This document shows, in pieces, positions 1 to 9,298 of a DNA stretch of 64,000 nt. Position numbers and translations under genes: made by a program. Every line of letters begins with the position of its first letter. Within the stretch, counting starts at the first letter, position 1. Below the pieces are notes generated by a model, which was given only the letters and a program-made list of their open reading frames with translations, did no database searches and was not told the origin of the DNA. The stretch is from Pseudoalteromonas xiamenensis (GTDB lineage Bacteria > Pseudomonadota > Gammaproteobacteria > Enterobacterales > Alteromonadaceae), in assembly GCF_030994125.1 (NCBI RefSeq), contig NZ_CP099917.1:2136501-2200500 (forward strand). Direction: 5' to 3'.

Positions 1-474
1 CGCATTCAGCACAAACAGACGTTCACTGCCTTGGTAACGGCGCTTTTTAAGTCGTAGCAACACCTCTTCTACACTCATTTTGTCATCCAAAACCAACGTC
101 GAAGCTTCTATCCAAGCGCCAACCGTGTATTCTGGGTAACTCACCAACATTTTGCATAAAGTTTGTTTTTTGAGAGACAAAAGCGCGAGTTTTTGTGCAA
201 AAAAAGGTTCGTCTAGATGCCTAAAAATGGCGGCGATGTCTGTCGTATTCAATGCATCGAGCCAACGCGTTGCCTCAACATCATCGATGTGCATAAACAA
301 CTCCGCGGCAAAACTCGGGTGCGTTACTTTCAGTACCTTTATTGCCGCTTCCAAAGGCAGCGTTTTGATCAGCTCAACCGCGACCTCAGGCGATTGCAGC
401 TCCAACCGCCGCGCTGCTCCCGCGGGTTCTTCTTGCAAAAAATGCTGTGCGAGTTTTAATGACAATGAAGACAT
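1..474 (-). CDS. MgtE-type magnesium transporter, N-terminal part (runs off the window)
   Basis: The reading frame is open from an ATG at 474 to the window edge, giving the first 158 residues. These residues resemble the MgtE intracellular N domain: a helical repeat region over roughly residues 5-110, then the beginning of what looks like a CBS domain near 125-158 (VLDDKMSVEEVLLRLKKRRY). In the family this cytosolic part senses Mg2+ and gates the membrane pore; the pore would lie outside the window. A good ribosome site (AGAGGAAG) precedes the ATG. It starts 11 bp after the MscS-like gene, so the two are probably one operon. A stand-alone MgtE_N/CBS protein cannot be excluded because the C-terminus is missing. 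Confidence 0.75.
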   Translation of the reverse strand, partial: MSSLSLKLAQHFLQEEPAGAARRLELQSPEVAVELIKTLPLEAAIKVLKVTHPSFAAELFMHIDDVEATRWLDALNTTDIAAIFRHLDEPFFAQKLALLSLKKQTLCKMLVSYPEYTVGAWIEASTLVLDDKMSVEEVLLRLKKRRYQGSERLFVLNA

Positions 475-485
475 AGCCGCTTCCT

Positions 486-1343
486 CTACTGTGAAGATTC
501 GTTAACTGACGCGGCTTGCGCCGAACAAGGCTGTTGAAGGAAAACACTGGCGGGGATCAGTGTGCGGCCTTTTTCGGTTTCAATCACGACCATTGTTCCG
601 GTAATTTCCGTTAACTTACCAGACAGACCTGCAATCTCAATTTGGTCATTGACCCGGCAATGGCGAAGTACTTGGCGTGCGGCCACCGTGTTTGCGATTA
701 AATCTCGGCTTCCAAGTCCGAACGCAAGCGCAATACCAAAACACATCACACCTGTAAGCACGATAACCAAATGTGTCACGAACTGAATATTGATACCCAG
801 TTGTTCAACACCAATAACGACAGCGGTGAAGAGCACAATGAGTTTTGCAACACGAGCAGCGGTGTCGACACGCGAAAAACCTATCGACTGCGCACTCGCT
901 CGCGCCATCACGCTTATCACGTTGCCAGCTAAATAGCCGCCGATAATGATAAGCACACCAGCAATAAGCTTAGGTAAATAGCCAAACAATGACGCTAACC
1001 AGCCGCTAAAAAAATCTAACCCAAGAGAAGACGCCGCTGCCGCGAAAAAGAACATCATCGTAAGCCAAAAAACGACCCGACTAATAAGCAACATGTGGTT
1101 GGGGCGAAGTTGAAACGGCTTATCAGAGTGCAGTTTTTGGCTAAACCCAATCGCTGCGCGATTGGTAAACGCAAGGAAGCCCGCGGTCACTTTGCTGAGT
1201 AACCACGCCACCAGCCATCCGATGAGTAACAAAACCAACACCGCGGTCACTTGCGGCAAGTAGCTAACGATTTGATAAACAAGGTGTTCATAGCTACCCG
1301 CCAGAATACTTTGCCAATCATTGGTATTTTGAGCACTTTCCAT
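486..1343 (-). CDS. Small MscS-family mechanosensitive channel
   Basis: 285 residues. Several hydrophobic segments (about 33-55, 85-112, 125-150, 165-190 and 195-220) are followed by the pore-lining and beta-domain region typical of MscS: FGIALAFGLGSRDLIAN, then a beta-rich stretch ending near residue 270. The family forms inner-membrane channels that open under membrane tension and release solutes after osmotic downshock. The protein stops just after the beta domain, so the C-terminal alpha/beta vestibule of full-length MscS is missing, as in many short family members. The ATG at 1343 has a GGAGG site six bases upstream. It is first in a likely operon with the MgtE-like gene. Confidence 0.85.
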   Translation of the reverse strand: MESAQNTNDWQSILAGSYEHLVYQIVSYLPQVTAVLVLLLIGWLVAWLLSKVTAGFLAFTNRAAIGFSQKLHSDKPFQLRPNHMLLISRVVFWLTMMFFFAAAASSLGLDFFSGWLASLFGYLPKLIAGVLIIIGGYLAGNVISVMARASAQSIGFSRVDTAARVAKLIVLFTAVVIGVEQLGINIQFVTHLVIVLTGVMCFGIALAFGLGSRDLIANTVAARQVLRHCRVNDQIEIAGLSGKLTEITGTMVVIETEKGRTLIPASVFLQQPCSAQAASVNESSQ

Positions 1344-1597
1344 TCGCGCCTCCGAAACAGTTAGTTAAGCATCGACTCGCCATCGAGAGGCGCTATTCTC
1401 ATCCTATTGTGATGACTGGATGATGTATTGTCCAGAAATTGCACACCCTTTTTGGTTCGAATGAATAAAAAAATCCTTATAAAAACAAATAAATAAAAAA
1501 ACTTTCAAAAAAACGCCTTTGACGTGTCAACCGAATGAGCGGTCACCCGTTTTATAGATTGTGACGCTTATGACACATCATAACAGGAGATAACCTC

Positions 1598-2233
1598 ATG
1601 AATTTTAAAAAAAGCCTATTAAATCTTAGTGTTGTATTACTTGCCGTGGGTGGAATGAATGCGGCGTACGCGGACAATCACGAAGCCCGTGGAGGACACC
1701 AGGGTAAACAAAAAGGCGGTGAACATCGCCTTTCGGGCAAATTTAAACACCTTGATGCAGATGAAAGTGGTGCCATTACACTTGATGAAATGACCGCGAA
1801 TATCGCGGACCAAGCGCAGAAAAAGCTGACTCGCGCGGATAGCGACACCAGTGGTGCAATAAGTTTAGAAGAGTATTTAGCAGCAAAACCCCATGTCCAC
1901 GACTATTCAGCGATTGCTGACGCATTAGTCGAATGTGTCGCAGCGATAAAAGCTGAATCGGGAGATGACAACATTGTTGTACCTGAGGCAAGCAAATTTA
2001 CTTCGCCTGAAGCCAAGTTTGCAGTTATCGACGCAAATTCGGATGGCGGTATCACGCTTGAAGAGCTACAAACACATATGCAAACGCAGATAGAAAGTGC
2101 GTTTACGACAATGGATTCGGACAGCAACGGTGAAGTCACGCTTGAAGAATTTACTGCGGCGGCCGAAGTGAGAAAAGCCACAAAACACGCAGTAAAACAA
2201 TGTGCTGAAGAGTTGCTCGACGACGAAGAGTAA
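1598..2233 (+). CDS. Secreted EF-hand calcium-binding protein
   Basis: 211 residues with a signal peptide (about 1-25, ending AAYA). Four canonical 12-residue EF-hand loops lie at about 53-64, 81-92, 145-156 and 173-184. All begin with Asp, have a central Gly and end with Glu (for example DADESGAITLDE), so Ca2+ binding by all four is likely. The two pairs are separated by a helical region holding one Cys, with a second Cys near the C-terminus. AGGAG lies upstream of the ATG and a strong hairpin follows the stop. The specific role is unknown; it may be a periplasmic Ca2+ buffer or sensor. Confidence 0.85.
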   Translation: MNFKKSLLNLSVVLLAVGGMNAAYADNHEARGGHQGKQKGGEHRLSGKFKHLDADESGAITLDEMTANIADQAQKKLTRADSDTSGAISLEEYLAAKPHVHDYSAIADALVECVAAIKAESGDDNIVVPEASKFTSPEAKFAVIDANSDGGITLEELQTHMQTQIESAFTTMDSDSNGEVTLEEFTAAAEVRKATKHAVKQCAEELLDDEE

Positions 2234-2242
2234 TCGTCAAAC

Positions 2243-2268
2243 GGAAAAGCAAGTTTGCTTGCTTTTCC
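2243..2268 (+). terminator. Hairpin terminator after the EF-hand gene
   Basis: Perfect 11-bp inverted repeat (GGAAAAGCAAG, loop TTTG, CTTGCTTTTCC) ten bases after the stop codon. The T-rich descending arm fits an intrinsic terminator, although no long T-run follows. Confidence 0.65.
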
Positions 2269-2404
2269 CCATTCTTTAACCCCTCAACGCCGACCATCTC
2301 TCGACATCAACCTGTCCGTGCTTCGCCCTTTCACGACACGCTTCTCTAAATTCATAAAATTGATATAGACTAATCAACCTATTATCTGAATTGTTGACTA
2401 CACC

Positions 2405-3286
2405 ATGCGTTTTGGATCACAACTCTTTGCGCTCAGCCTCGGCATGCTGCCTACCTACGTATTTGCCCATCAGTTTTACGTCAGTTATGACCAAAGCCAA
2501 CAGACGCATAATGTGCTCGATACGACGGCCACGGTCGATGCAACTGGCAGCACACTCACGACCAGTTTCGAGCTTAACGACCAATGGCAATGGTCTTTTA
2601 ATGTTGGTCGCGCATCTGGCAACGAGCCTTTCAACGAGCGTCTAAGTACCAACCTCGAGACCAAACACCTAAGCAGTACACTGAGTTTTTACCAAGATGC
2701 TTGGTCTTACTCGCTTAATGTTGCACGTTACCGTGATGAAGTGGCCGTTTTACGCCCTGACGCTCGAGAGTTGTTCACCAGTAGCGCCGCCTCACCAAGC
2801 ATCAGTATTGCTGCACAATATCAATTCCCGATAACAAATTGGTATTTCGGACTCGATGTGGGGCTCAGTTACGGCGAATACGAAATAGACTCCGTAGCAA
2901 CAAAAGATCGTAATGTAACCACCCGTACAGAGGAAGACAGTGCGAGCGTAACAGCTTCGATTGGCCTTACAGCCTCCTATTGGATTGAAATAACCCAATC
3001 ACAAAGTCTGTATCTCGGAAGCAGTATGTATTGGGATCAAGTACTAGATTCAGATCATTCGCAAACGCAAATTCGAGCGACTCGTACACCCAGAACAAGG
3101 CAGCCCGCCACCGTTCGTCGTCAGCAATTTGAAGGGGGTTATCGCGATGAAAACTCAGGCCAACTGAGTGTGTTTGTAACCTACGGATTTGCTTCAGATT
3201 GGTCTCTTGCCGCCAGTTACGCGTATCCACTTAACAGTGATTACAGTGATGATGCTTTTTCGGTCATGTTGGGCTATCAATTCTAG
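2405..3286 (+). CDS. Outer-membrane beta-barrel protein, unknown function
   Basis: 293 residues with a signal peptide ending near VFAHQ. The mature part is a series of alternating polar/hydrophobic strands with aromatic girdles and ends in ...SVMLGYQF. A C-terminal Phe with hydrophobic residues at alternating positions is the signature of BAM-assembled outer-membrane proteins. I recognise no specific family. No clear ribosome site precedes the ATG. An inverted repeat (GTTGGGCT/AGCCCAAC) spans the stop codon and may end transcription from both convergent genes. Confidence 0.7.
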   Translation: MRFGSQLFALSLGMLPTYVFAHQFYVSYDQSQQTHNVLDTTATVDATGSTLTTSFELNDQWQWSFNVGRASGNEPFNERLSTNLETKHLSSTLSFYQDAWSYSLNVARYRDEVAVLRPDARELFTSSAASPSISIAAQYQFPITNWYFGLDVGLSYGEYEIDSVATKDRNVTTRTEEDSASVTASIGLTASYWIEITQSQSLYLGSSMYWDQVLDSDHSQTQIRATRTPRTRQPATVRRQQFEGGYRDENSGQLSVFVTYGFASDWSLAASYAYPLNSDYSDDAFSVMLGYQF

Positions 3287-3303
3287 CCCAACATACGGAT
3301 ACA

Positions 3304-3741
3304 TTAGTGCCCACCGCGTTTGGGCGGACGCACAGGGTTATTTTGGCGACTTCGTTTAAATTGCTCTCGTAGCTGCTTTTGCTTATCTATCGGCAAACGT
3401 TTAAATTTAGCGTGCGCATCACGAATTTTACGTTGTTCCGCCAAGGGCAACTGTTTGAAGCGTTTAAAATTCTCGCTTAACGCTTGACGCTTTTCCGCGG
3501 GCATCGCCTCCCACGTTTTGTATTGTTCACTCACTTGTTGGCGCTGTTGCTCATCCATCGACAACCAACGTTTTGCACCAAGTCGAAGCGTTTCTTGCTC
3601 TTGGCTCGACAGTGCTGACCAACCGGACTTAAATTCTGCAAGCACCTGTTGCTCGCTTGCACTCAATGATTGCCAACTGTCTGATGCAAAAGACGATGCT
3701 GACAAGAAAAGCGCAAAACACAAACACATTATTTTTTGCAT
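3304..3741 (-). CDS. DUF3106 family secreted protein
   Basis: 145 residues. A signal peptide (about 1-19) precedes repeated Trp/Leu-rich helical motifs (WSALSSQEQETLRLGAKRW, WEAMPAEKRQALSENFKRF) and a basic, Pro-rich tail. This pattern is characteristic of DUF3106, whose members sit next to ECF sigma genes in many proteobacteria. Its start overlaps the preceding small gene by 13 bp, so it is the last gene of a translationally coupled four-gene operon led by the sigma factor. The biochemical function of the family is not known. Confidence 0.8.
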   Translation of the reverse strand: MQKIMCLCFALFLSASSFASDSWQSLSASEQQVLAEFKSGWSALSSQEQETLRLGAKRWLSMDEQQRQQVSEQYKTWEAMPAEKRQALSENFKRFKQLPLAEQRKIRDAHAKFKRLPIDKQKQLREQFKRSRQNNPVRPPKRGGH

Positions 3742-4007
3742 TCGTTTTTACTCCTATCACACTTCACATCCACCTCATCTCTACGTTTGTTCTCTTGCTC
3801 AAGTAATGCGTCCATATCGAGTGGACCGACCCATTCTTCATTCACTCGTTCAAGCTCAGCGAGATACATTAAAAAGGCTTTGCTTGGTGTCGATTCATTA
3901 ACAATAGGTGATTCGGGCTTAACCTTGAGGTCATTTTGTCCTACACACGGTATCGCCACGCAAATCAGCGACGCACTCATAAAATTAAAGTATCTGTTGG
4001 TTTTCAT
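3729..4007 (-). CDS. Small secreted protein in the ECF sigma operon
   Basis: 92 residues if translation starts at MKTNRYF. I chose this start because a signal-peptide-like stretch (SASLICVAIPCVG) follows it; upstream extension adds sequence that shadows the neighbouring gene. The mature part is charged and ends in a Cys/Lys-rich tail (KCDRSKNECKK). It overlaps the anti-sigma-like gene by 23 bp and the DUF3106 gene by 13 bp, suggesting tight translational coupling. I do not recognise the family. Confidence 0.6.
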   Translation of the reverse strand: MKTNRYFNFMSASLICVAIPCVGQNDLKVKPESPIVNESTPSKAFLMYLAELERVNEEWVGPLDMDALLEQENKRRDEVDVKCDRSKNECKK

Positions 4008-4347
4008 TTGCCGCCAACCACGTTGCAAACTCAAGATCTTCCAACAACGCCAAATCTTCCGATGGCACATCTGCACTCGCCACATTTGGCATTACTGTGA
4101 TTGACGGCACGGATTGTGACTGCCAACTGGGCCACAACAGCACGGCAAACAACACCGCAAAACTCAGGCCTATCGAATAGGTTACGGGGTGCATAAACCA
4201 GTGAGGTTTTCGTTGAGAACGTGCTGCAAGCGCCTCTTGTCGTGCCGCGCGAATAGCGCGCACCGTTTTATCACTCATTTGCGCGTTGTGAGCATCAAGG
4301 GCTTGGATCATCTGCTGCTCGAGCGGTTCTTGATTATCCTTTGTCAT
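3985..4347 (-). CDS. Putative anti-sigma factor, single-pass membrane protein
   Basis: 120 residues: a cytosolic N-terminal helical region (about 1-48), one transmembrane segment (about 53-70, YSIGLSFAVLFAVLLW) and a short extracytoplasmic tail. It overlaps the end of the ECF sigma gene by 14 bp, the usual place for an anti-sigma factor. The small N-terminal domain has no zinc-finger motif. The layout resembles DUF3619-type proteins, but that assignment is tentative. The role is inferred from topology and gene position. Confidence 0.6.
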   Translation of the reverse strand: MTKDNQEPLEQQMIQALDAHNAQMSDKTVRAIRAARQEALAARSQRKPHWFMHPVTYSIGLSFAVLFAVLLWPSWQSQSVPSITVMPNVASADVPSEDLALLEDLEFATWLAANENQQIL

Positions 4348-4897
4348 CTTGCCCCTCCAATACGACTTTTAATTTAGCGACTGCACGCGAGTAGTGCGTT
4401 TTCACACTTCCTTCCGAACACCCCATTACGTCCGCCGTTTCTTTTACCGAGAGCCCTTCCCAACTGCGCAATAAAAAACATTGTTGTTGCTGCGTAGGTA
4501 ACGCTTTCAGTACCGTCAGTGATTGTGCTTGTTGTTCCGCCTTTGCCCATTGTTCATCCGGCTCACTTAACGGCGAATCCGCGTTGTCGGGCCAATCCAT
4601 TTCATCATCGGAGTCTTGGTTGCGCCAGAAAAACAGCATGTTTTTTAACTTTTGCTGGCGCTGCCAATCTCGGATCGCGTTTTGCAAAATTTTATAAAAC
4701 AATGGTTTCCACTGTTCGCAAGGTTTGTCACTGTAATGGATGACCAATTTCGTCATCGCCTCTTGCAACACATCCAATGCGTCGGCATGACTACCTAGCG
4801 CCATTTCCGCCATCCGGTAGCCCTTGCGTTCGACCTGCTGTAAAAATGCGTCCATGCTCACAGGGAAAGTCTGTGTCGATGCATGATTGGATACCAT
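4334..4897 (-). CDS. ECF-type RNA polymerase sigma factor
   Basis: 187 residues. Sigma region 2 spans about residues 20-85 (DALDVLQEAMTKLVIHY, WKPLFYKILQNAIRDW). An acidic linker follows, then region 4 at about 130-180 with its helix-turn-helix (LPTQQQQCFLLRSWEGLSV, then MGCSEGSVKTHYSRAVAKL). It leads an operon with an anti-sigma-like membrane protein, a small secreted protein and a DUF3106 protein, so an envelope signal is a reasonable guess. Its targets are unknown, although autoregulation is common for such operons. Confidence 0.9.
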   Translation of the reverse strand: MVSNHASTQTFPVSMDAFLQQVERKGYRMAEMALGSHADALDVLQEAMTKLVIHYSDKPCEQWKPLFYKILQNAIRDWQRQQKLKNMLFFWRNQDSDDEMDWPDNADSPLSEPDEQWAKAEQQAQSLTVLKALPTQQQQCFLLRSWEGLSVKETADVMGCSEGSVKTHYSRAVAKLKVVLEGQDDKG

Positions 4898-5546
4898 ACT
4901 GGTGCTAACGTGTTGAATTGTTGTTTTATCCTATCACAAAGACTGAAAATTGCGCGTTTCTACACCTTATAACGTTCCGCAAAGCGTTCGGTTGACAATA
5001 CAACGCAAATTTTTTGCGTTGCCGATATCGCAATGATTTGTGATTTACTTTTTGGGTTTTGGATACAGCATGCCCAAACTTGCTTGCTGAAAAAGACACA
5101 TCAGGTCTCATGAGACCCTCAATGAAGAGGCTTCACTGACCAATTATATAGTCGAATAACATCAACATAAGTTACTGAACCCTTAATCCGCACCAGAGGG
5201 ACTACGATCTTCAGCCTTGTAACCAAACGCGCACTTACAAACAAAAGAACTTTATTTCAAAGACTTAAAACCAATCTCTTATCTAACACGCTCGTTCTCG
5301 TGTTATTCGGTGCTGCCGCACGACTATCCAAACAAAACATCTTATTCAATATCAGTGAATCACTCCAAAAAATTCATCTTTCTGTAAAGACAATGTAAAG
5401 AAAAAAGAAATAAAACTTCACAATATATTTTATATTGTATACATTGTGTCCTGTGCAGTTTTTAGGCACACACCATCAACGTAGGTTTTTTACGTTGCTA
5501 TTTCCCAACAACAAGAACTGTTTTGCTAATAACCAGAGTACACATA
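4898..5546. promoter_or_regulatory. Long divergent intergenic region between sigma operon and collagenase
   Basis: No credible gene is seen in 649 bp. A perfect 14-bp palindrome GGTCTCATGAGACC lies at 5104-5117. A second perfect inverted repeat (ACAATATA, TTT, TATATTGT) lies at 5420-5438, about 110 bp before the collagenase start, inside an AT-rich stretch that may hold its promoter. Both look like protein-binding sites, but no regulator can be named. Confidence 0.4.
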
Positions 5547-8093
5547 ATGAAAAAAATATCGCTAAGTCTCGCTATCGCAAGTGCCGCTTTTTGTAGCTCA
5601 CTTGCATCTGCGAATGAACACCCAAGCCATGCTTACAATCAAGAGAACATGCCTGAATACCTGCGAGCGCCAACATTAGGGATAACTCCTTTACAACTCG
5701 AACACGTTGAAGCGCAAGATCAAATGAGTCATGTCCATACACACGTCACTCGTGCGGACCTGACATCCTCTTTACGTAATGAAAACAGTACTGCCGCAGC
5801 CATCTGCTTAACACCAACACAATTGGCCGCGGTGAGCGGCCAACAGCGTATTGATTTGTTAGAAACGAACCGCGACTACGCCTGTTTTGAAAACAACATG
5901 TGGGCGGTTGCAGATAGTCTTAAAACATCGCTGTTTGATCAAGCCACTCTGGTTGCGGTTGCACAACGCGCGCAAGTCTTAGCTACGCAATACAATGGCA
6001 CCGACAGCAATGGTTTGCGCAATTTTATTAACTATCTGCGCGTCGGCTTGTGGGCAGTTAGCAATAATCGTGGCACAAACTTAACGTCTGCAATGCAAAA
6101 CTTTTTAGACGCGTTGGTTGCCAACCCAAATTATTTCAATACCGATAGTGTAAATGCATTTAATGTCAAAGAAGCGATGATTTTGATGTATGTCGAAGGT
6201 TGGCGTAGCCGGTATATTCAAGCGGGTATAGGTTGGTTACAGCGTTACGATGTGAATTGGGGCTCTGATATGCAACGCCTACTAACCAAAACGTTAACGT
6301 TGTTTTACCGCGGCGGCAGCGACAGTGCATTTAAAGCTGCTGTAGAAAAAGATCGTGCTTTGGTTACTGCGCTCAGTGACTTTTTAACCAACAACGAGCA
6401 TTTGATTGGCCATAAAAACGAATACCAATATAACGATGCAGCCTCAGAACTAGCGCGACTCTTAGGTGTGGGTGGACAAACCTACCAACAAACGAAAGTC
6501 CTCGTGCGCGACTTTTTAACCGCAAACAGCATGACAGGTAATCATCGCAAAGCGTGGTTTAACATGGCCGGTCAAGTGGATTACCATGATGGCAACAACT
6601 GTAATTACTACAATATTTGTAACTATAAGCAAACTCTCGAAGCCACAGTACTGCCAATTACCTATAGCTGTTCGTCAACCCTGAGAGTGCGCGCACAAGA
6701 ACTGACCAACGAACAATTAGTCGGGATTTGTAGTGATCTCGCAGCGCAAGAAACCTATTTTCATAATAAGTTAAACACGGGAAATGTGCCTGTTGCGGAC
6801 GATTTCAATTCCACCCTTGAGCTTGTTATTTACAACAATTCTACGGATTACAAATTTTATTCCGCCATTTTATTCAACCACAGCACAGACAACGGTGGGA
6901 TTTATTTAGAAGGTAACCCTTCCGTGCAAGGCAACGTACCTCGTTTCATGGCACATGAAGCGGAATGGCTTCCTGAATTTACCGTTTGGAATTTAGAACA
7001 CGAGTACGTTCATTATTTAGATGGACGTTTCAACAAGAAAGGCAATTATAAGGATGGGGAAAACCACAATACCGTCTGGTGGGGAGAAGGTTTAGCGGAA
7101 TACGTGTCGAAGAAAAACCGTAATGACAAAGCGATTGTGCAAGCGCGTAAGAGTACATACAACCTCAGTGAGCTGTTTCAAACCAAGTATAAAGTCCATG
7201 ATTCAACACGCATCTACGATTGGGGCTATTTAGCCGTTCGCTATTTGTTTGAAGAGCACCGCGCCGATATTGATGGAATGCTCGTCGAATTGCGTGACGG
7301 TGACTACGTTGGATTTGATAGTTACCTCGCAAATCTCGGTACACAGTACAACAGTGGTTTCAAAAGCTGGCTACAAACCGTTGAAAGTAATGATGATAAT
7401 GGCAATGACCACGCTGGATCGTTAAAAAACAATCAATCCGTTACGGTAAACTCAAATGGTACAGAGCTACCTGCGTATTTCGTGGACGTGCCTGCAGGCG
7501 CGACCAATTTGGTGATCCAAACCAGTGGCGGTACATCGGGAGATGCGGATTTACACGTCAAGTTCGGTCGTGAAGCAACTCGCACGGACTATGACTTTCG
7601 CCCATGGAAATCGGGCAGCAATGAAACCGTGAGTATTGCCACGCCACAGTCTGGTCGTTGGCACATCATGGTGAGTCCGTACGGTAATCAAGCGATGACC
7701 GATGTGAAACTGACTGCAAGCTGGATGGAAACGGGTGGTGACAATGGCGGCTCAACCATTGACAATGCCTGCACCTCTCAAAATCCGGTCAGTTCTGGCA
7801 ACCTTACACCTGACAACACCATTTGCCTTGATGGCAGCCGTACAGCCTACTTGTCTATTTGGGTACCCGCTGGCAAGTCAACCTTGGCGTTTACGGGTGG
7901 CCATGGCACAGGTGACCTGACAATGTATCATAAAGCAGGCGGTTGGCCGAACACCAGTAGCTATGATCACCTATCAACAGCTGCAGGCAGCAATAACGAT
8001 AGTATAACTATCAGCAGCCCAAATTCAGGCTGGCACTATCTCATGGTAACGGGGCAGCACAGTGGTGCGGCTTTACTCACTAAGATGAACTAA
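5547..8093 (+). CDS. Secreted M9-family collagenase with C-terminal PPC domains
   Basis: 848 residues from the ATG at 5547. A TTG eight codons upstream is possible, but the signal peptide (KKISLSLAIASAAFCSSLASA) begins right after this ATG. A helical activator-like region (about 80-390) precedes the gluzincin metallopeptidase domain. The zinc motif HEYVH is at about 485-489 and the third ligand Glu near 514 (WWGEGLAEY), matching M9 (Vibrio-type) collagenases. Two prepeptidase C-terminal (PPC) type domains follow, at about 630-720 and 745-845, thought to help bind insoluble substrate. It is probably secreted to digest collagen or gelatin. It stands alone with its own terminator. Confidence 0.9.
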   Translation: MKKISLSLAIASAAFCSSLASANEHPSHAYNQENMPEYLRAPTLGITPLQLEHVEAQDQMSHVHTHVTRADLTSSLRNENSTAAAICLTPTQLAAVSGQQRIDLLETNRDYACFENNMWAVADSLKTSLFDQATLVAVAQRAQVLATQYNGTDSNGLRNFINYLRVGLWAVSNNRGTNLTSAMQNFLDALVANPNYFNTDSVNAFNVKEAMILMYVEGWRSRYIQAGIGWLQRYDVNWGSDMQRLLTKTLTLFYRGGSDSAFKAAVEKDRALVTALSDFLTNNEHLIGHKNEYQYNDAASELARLLGVGGQTYQQTKVLVRDFLTANSMTGNHRKAWFNMAGQVDYHDGNNCNYYNICNYKQTLEATVLPITYSCSSTLRVRAQELTNEQLVGICSDLAAQETYFHNKLNTGNVPVADDFNSTLELVIYNNSTDYKFYSAILFNHSTDNGGIYLEGNPSVQGNVPRFMAHEAEWLPEFTVWNLEHEYVHYLDGRFNKKGNYKDGENHNTVWWGEGLAEYVSKKNRNDKAIVQARKSTYNLSELFQTKYKVHDSTRIYDWGYLAVRYLFEEHRADIDGMLVELRDGDYVGFDSYLANLGTQYNSGFKSWLQTVESNDDNGNDHAGSLKNNQSVTVNSNGTELPAYFVDVPAGATNLVIQTSGGTSGDADLHVKFGREATRTDYDFRPWKSGSNETVSIATPQSGRWHIMVSPYGNQAMTDVKLTASWMETGGDNGGSTIDNACTSQNPVSSGNLTPDNTICLDGSRTAYLSIWVPAGKSTLAFTGGHGTGDLTMYHKAGGWPNTSSYDHLSTAAGSNNDSITISSPNSGWHYLMVTGQHSGAALLTKMN

Positions 8094-8114
8094 ATCACCT
8101 AGTTCTCGCACACA

Positions 8115-8144
8115 AAAAGAACCCGCTTCAAAGCAGGTTCTTTT
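8115..8144 (+). terminator. Terminator of the collagenase gene
   Basis: Inverted repeat AAAAGAACCCGCTT / AAGCAGGTTCTTTT with one mismatch, 21 bp after the stop codon and ending in TTTT. It also has A-runs on the other side, so it may serve the convergent catalase-like gene too. Confidence 0.7.
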
Positions 8145-8198
8145 GTCATGTGAGAACACGGTATTTCTGACAACCAACCCCTTGCCTGCGCAAAACGC

Positions 8199-9140
8199 TT
8201 ACTCGCGTTTTTGCGTTAGCTTTGCCGCCTCAGATAGGCGCTTCCCAAAGGATATTGCGTAAGCTGGGGAACGAAATCTCAACACAGGATCATCTGATAA
8301 TTCAAACCCAGGGCTTACCATTGTCGGGTCAAAATTTACAGGCTCACAATCCGCTCCAAGCCCTGTAATGTGTAACTGACCAAAATGAACCCGTTCACCA
8401 GAAGTTACCCACTGGTACGTCGGGTCATTGAGCTTGTCTGACTCGTGAGGGAAAGACACAATCATGTCCATTGTCACCGGACCTAACGCCAATTTTTGCT
8501 CGGCTTGCTGTTCAAAATTGAGCGTAGCACCATCCGCCAACGCCTGCATAGTCTGCGAATAAAAAGTCCAACGTACTGGTTGCTTTTCTTTCGCTTTGTT
8601 TACTAAATAGAACGTATGAATGCTGTTGTAATATTGCTCAAAGTAATCATGGGAACCGGCTACACGCTCAACCAGCGCCTGTTCAAATTGCCCAACTGAA
8701 GGGTACTTTGCTTTGAATGCCTCTCGTTCTGCTGGCGTAATCGTCAATTGTTCAACAAACGCCTCAGGCGTGGGGACTGAAAAAAATGGCACGTTCAACA
8801 TCGCCATTTTATGATGAATGTCGTTATAACGAAAATCCAGCGCCATCCCCAGCACTTTGGTCTTCGCATCCTCACTATGAAGGTTTCCGCCCGGATGAGA
8901 AAAGCGTCCCACGACTGCGATAGGTTCACCACTAAAAATAGGACTCACCGTGTACTTGGCAGCCTCAGGGGTTGCCGTAAACGTAGCCACAAAACATAGC
9001 CCTTTCGTGTGATTACGGCGTTTGCCTTCAGACACCCCAAATTTCTTTTCAAACGCACTGATAGCCGCGTTCGGGTCGACTTGGTTTGCTGCTACCCCAA
9101 AAGGTACAGCCGCTATCAGTAACAAAACGATTGCGTTCAT
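8199..9140 (-). CDS. Periplasmic catalase-related peroxidase (SrpA-like)
   Basis: 313 residues from the ATG at 9140, which has GGAGAG upstream; a TTG four codons earlier overlaps that site. A signal peptide (about 1-18) is followed by a compact catalase fold: distal-side RNHTKGLCFVATF with its His, the substrate-channel stretch VVGRFSHPGGN, and the proximal Arg-x-x-x-Tyr motif RSPAYAISFG that would ligate heme. It lacks the long N- and C-terminal regions of true catalases, as expected for the small catalase-related family. Organic-peroxide reduction in the periplasm is the likely role. A monocistronic unit. Confidence 0.8.
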   Translation of the reverse strand: MNAIVLLLIAAVPFGVAANQVDPNAAISAFEKKFGVSEGKRRNHTKGLCFVATFTATPEAAKYTVSPIFSGEPIAVVGRFSHPGGNLHSEDAKTKVLGMALDFRYNDIHHKMAMLNVPFFSVPTPEAFVEQLTITPAEREAFKAKYPSVGQFEQALVERVAGSHDYFEQYYNSIHTFYLVNKAKEKQPVRWTFYSQTMQALADGATLNFEQQAEQKLALGPVTMDMIVSFPHESDKLNDPTYQWVTSGERVHFGQLHITGLGADCEPVNFDPTMVSPGFELSDDPVLRFRSPAYAISFGKRLSEAAKLTQKRE

Positions 9141-9298
9141 TGCTCTCTCCAAATTGATGACATTGAAAAGACCGGAGCGCAGAGATAAATCATTCAGAGA
9201 TTCGGGTTGATAAATGTCTAGAATGTTGGTGACGATTCACCATGGTTACTATTATAAGCCTGCATAAAACCTCCACGTTGTGGAGCACATTGATTTCA

